From the NCBI GenBank assembly GCA_002633005.1, contig NMRA01000039.1, forward strand, positions 890,552 through 954,551: a stretch of 64,000 bases of DNA. Direction: 5' to 3'. A model generated the notes under the pieces. The model saw only the letters and a program-made list of their open reading frames with translations. It was not told where the DNA came from and ran no database searches. Every line of letters begins with the position of its first letter. Within the stretch, counting starts at the first letter, position 1. Below, piece by piece: positions 42,601-54,600 of the stretch. The position numbers and the translations under genes are program-made. The stretch is from Phoronis australis (Eukaryota; Phoronida; Phoronidae).

Positions 42601-45600
42601 CGCGGATTTCCGCTTTTTTCAAATGTTCTGTCCGCGCATTTTATTATATTTCCGCTTAAAAAAAATCGGATTTGATATAAAATTTCCGCGGAAAATTCCT
42701 TTCTTACCGCGGTGCTGCAGACGATGTTCACCTCAAAAAGCGGAAGTTGCTCTTTATGTTTCGGAGGAACATATATTGTCAACATTGCCGGGGTATCTGG
42801 GATAGTGTGGTGGGATTTTCAATGGCATCTCGTGTTGTTATAAACTGCGGCGACAAATACTACTGCTCTGCAGCCAAAAATGTGTGGGTTGGGAGTGGAC
42901 GGACGAGCTAAAAGGACGCAGATGCATGCTACTTATGTTGGTAACGTTTTTTTTTATTTCCCGATTTTTTCGGGGGAAGGTTCACTTTGACCGTTTCAAG
43001 GCTGGGTAGCGCGCATGATTTGGGCCATAAAAGTTTCCGCGTTTTTTGTCATTGGTCATTCCAAGCCCTGTTCTATTCTTTGGGGTTGTTATGACCACTC
43101 TGAACAAGGGTGGTGTACACTAGTCAAGTTGCAATATTGCGTTGCTCAGGCAGGTTACACAATAGAGGTTGGGTCATCTCGACAAAGAGACAATATCTGT
43201 ATTGTACATTTATGTCTTCCGACAAAAATCGTTAACTCTTGAAATTAACACCAGTTGTTATCAAGAGTTTAGATTTACGACAAAGATGTATGTGCTTGCA
43301 CAGTCACCCGTCGCTCTAATTTTGAAACGGCAAAAAACAATGAAACTTTACAGTTCACACATGTGCTCACGACACAAACGAGAATGGATTACTTAGAATA
43401 TTGTGGCACTGCGCAAATTAGACCATAAGATTGCGGATTCATAAATTTGTGAAATTTGTTACTTTTTCAGGAATTTTAACTCAGGTTTACTGATATTCCA
43501 TGCTAATTTCTGTGTATTTACTTAAAAATTATCAGTGTAAATTAAATTCTTAAGGGATATAAAATTCAAAACAAAGGAAACTACTTTACTGCGTAGTAAT
43601 ACTAAAAGTTATTTCATTTCGGCTGATCTGACTGAAGCAACCTCAGCTAAAACTTCACCAATACGTTTGGAGAGAGCAGGTACAGATGTCAAAATTTTAT
43701 GAAGATTTCGAATTTTCTTTTAGTTTAAATCCATCAGACGAGCAAAAACGGGAAAACAGACGTGTTGTTTTGTTAGGCAACTCTTATCTTAATACCATCA
43801 GCTAATGTGTATTAGCGTGAAATCACGTGTTACCGGGCAAAAATAGGCATGTGGTTTACTCAGGAATTTTAACCGACCCAAAAATGAGGGGTGGACTTTC
43901 TGGCCTGTCTATCACGACCAAAACACATTATGTCTCAAACAAAAGAAGCCACTGGTGAATGTTCAGACACTGTGATGAATGCCTACTGTAATCGCAACCT
44001 GTCAGTAGGAATGTTTAGCATGATGTCATTTTGACCTCAGTATGACATTTTGGACCCAGTCTCTCTTCTTATTTCCGGGTCCAAATTGTGTCATCTACTA
44101 GCTGCCATGACCCATCATCACTAAACATTTAAATACCCATTCAAAGTTGCCATTCTAGAAAAGTGATGCAGTGCGTAATGAACACTACCAAACGTTTATG
44201 AAAGGCTAAAGTGAATATGAAAGTAGTAATCAGCTATGTATTTAGACAGTGCTTTCCAGTGGCATAAAAGTAATTATCTGCTGGCAAATATGTACCTGTC
44301 AACCCACAATATGTACTTTCCCTCTGAGAGGCACGGACTCTCTTTTTATGCGCCCACATATTTATATGTGGACGCATTTTGCCGTCATCTCCATCTGTCC
44401 ATCAGTCCTTCTGTCGTCCTTCCGTCTGGCGTCAGCCGCTCTATCTCCAAAACCCTGTGACGTATATTCATGAAATTTTGCACATAATTCCTTTAATGGA
44501 TGGGACCGCATGAGTGAATTTTCAAATGGATCCGACTACCGGTGTGCCCCCTAGTGGCAATTTTATTTTTTTACGCTTACGTCTATATCTTCAAAGGTCC
44601 TCAATGTATTTTCATAAAATTTGGCATACAGGCATCTATTATTGAGATGACGCTATCCTGTTTTTGGATGGATTCGACTTAGTTTGCACCAACTAGTGGC
44701 CATTTTTGCAGTTTTCGAGTCTGTTTTGAAAATTGGTATGTGAAAATTGGCATGTAATGCTCTTTTTATAAAGAGGAGGGCTGACTATGATTTTGACTAC
44801 TGTGGCGCCTCCTAGTGGCAGTTTTGTTTTTTTGCGCAACTGGTTGTAACTCCTAAACTGTTCGCAGGATGTTTACTGAATTTAGCAAGTGTATTTATCT
44901 GGTGTTGACAATGAATGACGACGACCTCTGGACGGATCTGACTACTGGTGTGCCCCCTAGTGGCAATTTTATTTTTTTACGTTTATCTCTGTATCTTCAA
45001 AGTCCTCAATGTATTTTCGTAAAATTTGGCATATAGGCATCTATTAGTGAGATGACACTTTCCTTTAATCGGATGGATTTGACGTAGTTTGCATCACTTA
45101 GTGGCCATTTTTGCTGTTTTCTAGTCTGTTTTTGGCGTCCTCCCCTCTATCAACCAAACCGCTCTAAGGATGATTGTGAAAATTGGCGTGTATGTGCTTA
45201 CTATGAAGCTGACAATGATTTTCCGATGACTTTGACTACCGTGGCACCTCCCAGTGGCAGTTTTTTTTTGCGCCCATGGCTGTATCTCCTAAACCGTTTG
45301 CAGGATCTGTGCTAAATTTAGCAAGTGTATTTATGTGTTGATGACAATAACTTTCGGACGGATCTGACTACCAGTTTGCCTCTAGCGACAATTTTGCCTT
45401 TTTAGGTTTACTTCTGTATCTTAAAGGTCCTCAACGAATTTTCAGAAAATTTGGAGTATAGGCATCTATCGATGATATGATGCTATCCTCCCGTTTTCAG
45501 ATGGAATCGAGGTACTTTGCACCACCTAGTGGCCATTTTTCCTGTTTTCGATCAACCAAACCATTCTAAGGATGATTTTGAAAATCGGCATGCATGTTCT

Positions 45601-48600
45601 CAGTGTGAAGAGGACGGTTGACGATAACTAATATGACTACTGTGGCGCCTCCTAGTGGTAGTTTTGTTTTGTGCCGCCCATAGCTGCCTCTCCTAAACAC
45701 ACTGCAGGATCTTTAGTAGATTTAGTAATTGTATTTATATGAAGCAGACAACAAAGACGTCTTTCAGGCAGATCCGGTGAATGCTGTGCCCCCTAGTGGC
45801 AATTTCATTTTTTCCATTTTTCTTTGTTGCTCTGAAGTTCCTTGACAGATTTTTATGAAATTTGGTAAATAGCTTTCTATTAAAAAAGCTATGGCATTTT
45901 CCCGTTTTCAGATGGATTGGACGTTTTTGCACCTTCTGCTCGCTATTTTTATGAAACAAATTGGCTATTTTTATGAAACAAGTAAACAACCCTAGAAGCA
46001 CACCGTTTGCGGTGCATTCGTGGGTGCATTTCAACGCTCCGCGTTGCTCTTGTCAAAGGTGTGTTCTTCTTGTCATTTTTCACAGTACTCAACAGACATT
46101 ATGAAATCTACCAAATATTAAAGTGCAAGCAGTTCAGTTTGGTCAGACACCTTTTAAATCATCCTCAAATTAATTCTCATGTCACATGCCGTTTCTGTTC
46201 ACCGGTCCTATTCACTGCTAGCAATTCGGCACGAATATAATAACTTTATTGGGAGTACTAAGGCCACCGGCCCTTACACATTTAATTTTAATAAGCATCA
46301 GCGGCGTCCAAATGTGATGGACTTTCATAAAAATAATACACAACATTATAATCCTTTCTCTTCTAGCAAGGAATACAATGAATACCCACACCAGGACTTC
46401 ATCCTAATGTGAGATGATTCATGGATGTGTCTGGGAATAGGTTCCTTAATTCTGATATGTATCCTGTATTTCAGCTGCCTGAAGAGCTTGAAGGCTTGAA
46501 GAATTCTCTCATCCACCTAAAAGTTTCTGAGCCTAGTCTCAAGGGGGCATTGCCTGAGTGGCTAGCCAAGTTTCGACGCCTTCGTTACCTGCAGCTTGAC
46601 GAGTCTTCTGTCTCTGCACTGCCAGAGAATGTTGGCGACCTGCCACTGATGAACTTGACCATGAAAAATTGTCCAATAAGAAGACTGCCACCAAGTTTTC
46701 AAAAACTAAAGGTTTGCATTATGGGGCTTTACAAAATTCTTGAGATACTTGCAAAATAATGTAGTGTAACTGTAACCATTGCTTGACATAGCGTAGTAAA
46801 AGATTGAAAGTGCGACATTTTAGGAGCCCAAATCCGTAAATACGAGTGGCAAACATGCCGTCACTCGTATTTTCAAGCGGATATTTTTGCCCAAGTCAAG
46901 TGCTGGTAATGCATTTTTGTTGTGACGTAGTGTTGTTATATAATAACAATCACTAGAATTTGTGATGAGTATTTAGTGACTAATTATTCCCATAATAAGC
47001 GAAATTATTGTCATCTAATTGATACTTTCCTCGTTTCAGAGACTGTCAACTTTAAAAATTCCCGGCATTCCTTGGCCTGCCTGGCAGAAAAACAAGACAT
47101 TCTTTTCCATGAATGAATGGAAAAGTTATTGTGAACAAATTGGCTACTACAAATGTTACGAGCCACAGGTTAGTAAATACCCAGCACGTCAATTTGCTGA
47201 AATATGTTACAGAGAAAATTCTCCAGTTGGGAACAAAAATAAATTGATGGAAAATTTTCTTCCTAAGTTGTTCTTTGGTGGCATGTGAATGGAAGAAGCC
47301 ATGCTAACATTGTGAAGTAAGAGTTTCCTTTGTTAGAATTTTTTTGTGAAATTCGTGACAAAACGAAATTTCACTTACCTGTCGTGTTGTGTCCTAAAGT
47401 TTTCTCTACTGTACGTTTTGTTTGATGGTACAAAGTTTCTTTTTAGAATTTTTTTTCGCAACAATGGCGCATTTTATTGATACATGTGCAAACTTGGCAG
47501 TTCATACTCACCCATCTGGCTCAGTACCCAATGCTCTCTTAGACTAATTTTTATCACTGAGAGAGACAAACATTTGATTACATGGGACTACGGATTACTG
47601 CATTTTGTTGTTTTTGCTGACACCGTTTCCTACGTTTTGCTTGGAGATTTTTAGTTTTCCAGCCATGTGTGGACTAATTGGGTGCATGATTCTTACAACC
47701 CAGCTTTGAGTGTTATAAAAATTCATTGTTATTACAGAGGAATAATGTTTGTGAAACACATAATTGTGCAGTTGAACTAAAGCCAAAGACAATTTTGTAA
47801 TTTGTTCTGGTCTGTTTTTTTTTGAAAATTGATGTTGTGGTGTGTTAATTTTAGTTGTCTATGTTTTCAAAAATATTAAGTTTTCCCAGGGTTGCCTGTT
47901 GCTAGTTGAGATGGGGTTGAATTATTTTTTTCTATAACAATGAGGCACAGGTTTCAGAATGAGTTGAGTGCATTCGTCTGGAATTCTTGTTTTCTTCAAA
48001 CAGTGAGACACAGTTTTCAAAATGAGTTAAGTGCAGACTCGAAGTAACTTTGCAATTCCTGATAGAATCTTGTACAAATTTTTACATTTCATTGTTTACT
48101 GTTTTGACAGGAGGATCTTGAAGCATGGTTCCAACAGTTTGAAGTTGAACCTGGAAAGCTGGACTTCTCTGGCTTCAGTGATTTTGTGGACTTCCTCATG
48201 TGGAACGTCCCTCGGTTACAGACAGACCCAGAAACCAAGACATGTATGTACATTTTTTAACACAACTTCACCCGTTCTGTTGACCAAATACTATTAAAAT
48301 CAGTTTGATGAGAAGTTAATCATTGGTAGGTCTACCAGGGGAACATCACCAGGACCATGTATCATCTTATGGATGAGCATCCACAACATATTGGTAGTGA
48401 TGTCGAGAAAGGGAAGACTAAAGAGAATGAGATTCTAAACTTGGCAGATGAAAAGATATGTATACTTGTCTTGTATAGAATCTCATCAGACTTTAGTGTA
48501 TGTGTTTTTGGATTTTCTTTATTGGTTGTCTGTAGATTAGTATGCATGTTTGGCTTTTCTGTACCTCTTCAAAGGACTAACTGTCAGGCTCTATTGTCAT

Positions 48601-51600
48601 CGAAGTGGAGTCATTTTTGGACATCTTCGTTCCAGCAATAAGTTGAAAAATGGCCAGAATCTAAGAATTCACTGTGATGGACAATCACTGCCACGAGGGA
48701 GTAGGACCCGTGAGAGCTTGTGGAGTTGGAAGTGTGGCACTGTGGTTGAAGAGTCAACTTCTTATCAAAATCTACGTATGACTGTATCTTTTTAATGCCC
48801 TTCATAATTTGCTGGATTCTCTGCACACAAAGATTATGAAGACATATGGAGATGAAGATTTCTTGGACTGGATTACATGTGGGTGTCTTACTCATTGACC
48901 TTTCAGATGACATGCTTGGCATGAAGAGGTGTTATCAGTCAGTCTCTGTCTGACAAATTCAATTGTGTCAGAGATGTTAGGTAGTTGACTTGGTCTGGTA
49001 TCATGATGTTGGTGATCCAGGAAAGGTATCGTGATGGTGAACAAAGGCTCTTCAACGTACCGAGAGCTGCCACAACTGAGACATGATACCTCTGGTCGGT
49101 GATGGTGGAGTCTTTCATTTCCATTTTGATGCTGTTCAGTGTGTCACGCAGTAATATATGTCAATCCTCTTGTCTTACATTGCCATAGCGTGGGAAATGT
49201 TCTTGAATTTCACAAATCAGCTTTTGAGGGATCTTCATTAATCTAGAAGGTCTGTTCGTGCACTAGAAGAGTCCCGATATCTCTTTCAGTATTGGGGTTG
49301 TCTTTGTTTCATGGATGTTGTCTTTGAAGCCTGGTACATGTCTAAAAGTCTGTAGCACTGAGTTGCCAATTAGCACAAGCTGCCAGGGTTGTGGAATGAC
49401 ATCATAGACAGTGGAGCAGCTGACTCTACGTTGACATTCGAGGGCATGGGGAGTTGCGAAGTCTCCGGACTATGGACCAGACATCAGTGGGTTAAACCAG
49501 TTTTGGGAGTACTCAACCATCGCGTTTCCCTCGCAACGTCTGATTCTTCTGTCACTTGCACTCTATGAAATGATTTGCTCGACCTGTTAATTAAGCCATA
49601 TGTGATAGCGTGCGCGTAGGGCCACTTTCCTGCAGGTCTTTAGGGTTGACTTTCTCAGGTCCTTAGAGAGGCCAAGAGTCATAAGGCGTAATCTGGCTGA
49701 GTCATTGTAGAAGCCATTGCTGCTGACTTAGACAGGAAAGAAGTGGGTTTCCCAACCATGATTTCTGCAATGTGAGACTGAAACTTCATACTTGACTTTC
49801 TTCCTTACGTTTTCATTGGACAGATTTTCTTCTGACGGTACAGTCAGATCAATGAGGGTGATAGTCTTTGTCTTCTCTGAGAATATGATGATGTCAGGCC
49901 CTTTGTCTGAAGCGGCAATATGTGGAGGGAATACAATGTGATGATGGAATTCCTCATCCATTACTGAGTACTAGTTGTTTGAGTAGTATAGGATGTTTAT
50001 AGCACTGTCTCTTGTCATTGGCAAGTCGAGGTGCTTTTAATGTATTTAATGCCATGGGCAGACTCGAAGCGACACTATTCTCTATGTTATTGGCTGCCTC
50101 TTCTTAAATCCAGAACATTTCTATTGGTTTGTCTTCTACAGAGCTCGTTTATAATAAGGTGACACTCTCTGTCTCCCAGTACTTTAACTCCGTTCCATTT
50201 CCGTGACCGTGCTTTCTTAAACAAACTTTCATTATAAAACTGTTGAGTACTCGGATACTCAGAGTATTCGTTCAAGTGGTACTTTATCACCTGCATAGAC
50301 TTCAAAACCGTGGTAAGTCGTGTCAGCTGGAGGCTTTATTTGTTTCTGCTTCTGTATAGTGCACTGGCTGTTATGATTCTACACAGACCAACCCATTTGT
50401 TTAGGAACTTTGTGCACATAGCTTCCAGTCCCTTTGCGTAAGAGATGGGAAAGTTGTATTTAATGAATTCCCACGTTAGCTGGTAAGTGATAGCGTGGTT
50501 ATACATCCAGAGGTGACACTTTCTGGTCTTTCGGAACATGTCACTTAACTTGAGTTTGACTTTGTGTTGAATCTCCTCATCACTTACATTTAGATGATTG
50601 AGCTTTCCCAGGAATTTCATTGGTTGACTTTATGGATGCATTTGACATCTTTCCCATGAATCTTCATTTGGCGGTCAAATATAACATACTGATAGTCAGG
50701 ACCAGACATTCTTGTCATAGCCAGAGAGAAACATTTGGACATGGTATTTGTTGTCTTTGTCATCAGTTTTAGTTTACATTTCCTGCTTCTTTGATTGACT
50801 ATGAAATTTGAAATATGCAGTTACCACAGCCTCAGATAAGCAATGAATCACAGTAACCATAATTTCTAGGCAAATATGATTAGATCCATTGGTTACCTGT
50901 TGATAACTCTGAATGGTACCTTTTTGTGTTGAGGAGGTGTGGCCTAGTGGGATAAGTGTCCGCTACCTTTATTCAAGTGCATGGGTTAGAGTCCCACTGG
51001 GGCACACCGCTAGGCCCTTGAGTCAGGTCTCTAGCTCCTGTGCTCGGTTCAACTATTATATATATTAAAGACAGGTTATGGGTTCCTGGTAATCAGTGCA
51101 GTGGACTCGCGTGAGTGGCCTGTACATGTACCAGACACCCTGCAATTATTTTTATTTCCTTACTGTGTACAGGTGGTGGAGTTCCTCCTGAGATATTTCA
51201 TTGCCAGTCACTGAGAGTTTTGGAGATGCAATATCAGGCCTTCACAGAGATCCCAGAAGACATCTGTCATCTCCGACGAATTGACGTCTTTAACGTGGCG
51301 CACTGCAAACGACTGGAGAGAATAAATGAAAAGATTGGCGTTCTTAATCTAAGAGGTAGGTTGGATCTGAAATCCATTATAGAAATCTTGGAAGGTGTGA
51401 AATGAGACAAGGATGCTGTGATGTTATAGGTTTGCATCATGCCAATGTAAGTAACATCTATCCAAAATCAAACTGCTAGCTTAATTACTGAACAGGCGAT
51501 CACCTGAGTGACACTTTCTGAATTGTATGAATCCTATCTCACAGATCTATACTCTGAGATACGCTCACATTGACACAGGTCATTGATATGGGACCCCTAT

Positions 51601-54600
51601 AATAGGTAGTGTTACAATCATATGACGTCGTTCTATTATTGATAACAATCTCGATTTGTGAGCTTGTATTGGTTTCTTGTACAAGTCTTTGTATGTAGTT
51701 ACTCAAGAAGCTTTTATCTATTTATTTATTATTGTAATATTTTCAATGAGGGCACCCCCATCAGTTCTCACTGCTTTCCATGGGGGCCTTTTACGAGCTC
51801 ACAATTCTGTTTTACTTCATACTTGCTGCTTAAATGCAAATTTATCGATAGCAGTGGTCGTATTTTTGACATTTAGTATTGACAGTGACGATATCATAAC
51901 GATATCATAATGATAACCGTGATACTATTTTTGGTGACCATCATTTCCCAACCTGCAACCTTACTATGAATGCTCTTTACTTGTTAGGATTTATACAATA
52001 CGCACTCTCCTCAGATATGGATTTCCATGACTAGCTTCTCTTGTTTGGAGATTGTGGAACATATAGATGTCATTGCTAACTGCTGCATGTTCATCATAAC
52101 GTTCTCTCCCACCCACTTTAGACACTGCGCACTATGAAAACTGAATCCATCATTGAAAATTGAATTTTTTTCATTATTTAAATGGCAAAATCCTTTAACT
52201 GCAAAAGAAATGAGAAATAATGCACAGTCATGGAACTGCTGTTTCTTTGTTGTGATGTCTCTTCTTCTATCGCTAAAGACATTGGGCAACTTGACTTGAA
52301 AACACCACCACTTGTCAATCAGAGTGATGTTGGTACTGCTGAAGACTAGTGTAGTGCATTAAAATTTGAATGACTGTACTAACATTTACAGTGCTGGCGC
52401 TGGCAGACACGCCAAACCTTCATACCCCGCCCCAGGAGGTGGTGTCTAAGGGAATGCATCAGACCATAGTCTACTTGAAGAGACTGGGGGAGGGGTCTCG
52501 GGCGTGCATGAGAACCAAGCTGATGTTTGTTGGTCTGGGCGGAGCAGGAAAGACTAGGTGAGTGGTCAAGGTTAAGCCCTGCAATGTGCAGTGTTACCTG
52601 AGTGTGTACGATGACTGTTCAACTCTACACTTAGCTCAGTGCAGTCTTCACACCCTGTAAAATATTGAGCAATGTGCTCGGCATTACTGAGTATTGGTCA
52701 GTTATGATATTACTCAGTACTGTTCCAGCATAGCTCAAGATTATTCAGCGTTCACTTATTAACATTGTTTGTTATATTGCTTAGAAATGGTTGTAACATT
52801 GCTCAGTGTTAATGAGTTTTGCTCAGCGCTGTTCAATGTTGCTCAGCGTTGTTCAGTATTTCTCATGATTGTTCAATATTGCTCAACGTTGTTCAGTATT
52901 GATCAGTATTGCTCAGGAGCTCTCAGTAGTGCTAAGGAGTTATCTTGGGAAATCGGAGAGGGAGGGATATCTTTACCAGCTTGAAGGGCATTTGAGGAAG
53001 AGCAGTGCTCATTTTGCCCATTTTTGGAAATTTCCAGTATTGTGTGACTTGAGTTTTCGACTGGAAGCATTTCTGTTACAATTTATTTTTATTTGTAGAC
53101 TTGTGAATGGTACTTAGGTGCAGATATTTATTTGCAAACGTTTTAGGCTAAATCATCCTTCTTCCACAGACGATAGCATTACCACATTGGTAAGCAATGA
53201 TGTCTTACTGTCACACTTTCCTTTCATTTACTTTAATGATAGAATTGACAGTTGCTCTCCTTCCTTCTTAGTTTAATGCGGGCGCTCATGTCCAGTGATT
53301 ACAAAGCACCGATTACTCAGAATGAGGCTATCACGGACGGCATTGACATCACCACCTGGACCATCTCACGGAACAAAGAGACAGTCAGCTACAGGTACAT
53401 TAGCTTGAAGCCTCGTTTATAAATCTTGTCATTGTGCAAATAATCTTCAGCATGATCTTGCAGCTGGGATCTGTCCTGAGATGACTGCCAGGTCTGGTGT
53501 CTAGCTGAGTATTTGTCTGTGTGCATGAGTGGACACAAACCACCAATCTGTTATTGTTCCTATTCACGGGACAATAGGGATGCAAGGCGATTACATCTTA
53601 AGTCAGCCATCTTGATTATAAACCATAGCTAGACGACATAACCACTAATAATTTCGGGATTTGTTTAAAAATGTTTGATATTAAAACATGATGTTTTGAG
53701 GATGAATGTCAGTGTCAGTCATTGGGGGAAATGTGCAAAACCTAAATAGTTTTTTGATTGAGTATTTTAAATATCTCAAACAGCTTCACAAACGCAATTG
53801 CCTAGTTTTAACCTATCAATAACTGCAATACATGAATCCGCCAAAACAAAACTGGTGAACAGCATGTGGTTTCTGTTCCACATGGTAAGTGAAAATTTGT
53901 AGCCACAAGTGACTCAGGAGTATCTCATGTTACAAAATACAGCATTGAATATGAGCAATCTTCACATAAACCAAATTTTTACACGCAACACTGTCCTTGG
54001 TGCATTTCACAGTTGTTCCTCTTTATTTCCAGTGTGTGGGACTTTGCCGGCCAGACCCTGTACTACCATACCCATCAGTTTTTCCTGTCATCTCGTTCCG
54101 TCTACCTTCTCATGTGGAACACTCGTCTCGGTTTCGAGCATGCAGGCCTTGACTTTTGGCTCAGCAGTATCCGGTGCCATGCCCCCCAGGCACCAATCTT
54201 CGTTATTGGAACCCATGCGGATAAGGTAAATTAGAGGCTACCCCAGCCGGTCAATTTTTCTCTTTGTCCAGTAGTTATCCTAGAACAGAGTAGTGGTGAA
54301 ATTCTGATTCAACCATCCTGCAGATCCTGTTGTGTGCATGCCAATTATGAAATCAGTTTTAAGTTTTATTGGCTCTGCATGGTAGTGCTTCACTAGGATT
54401 CCATGTCTCTTTATAATATGGTTACAGGTCTCCAAGTCCGAACTGCCTACAGAGAAACTCAAAGAGAAATACCCCTCCATTGTGAGTTTCCACCTCATCA
54501 GCTCACTGACGGGTCAAGGGGTCGAGAACCTCCTGGACAGCATAATTAAGGCAACTCTTGAACAACCGTACATTGAAGAGAGGATTCCCGATGCCTGGCT

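Noticed and set aside
48111-48243. EF-hand in exon 35
   Set aside because: Lacks a complete 12-residue calcium loop with the needed Asp/Glu positions.
48611-48922. Intact antisense gene
   Set aside because: Only the C-terminal USP part is present and a stop interrupts the conserved W..FDD motif.
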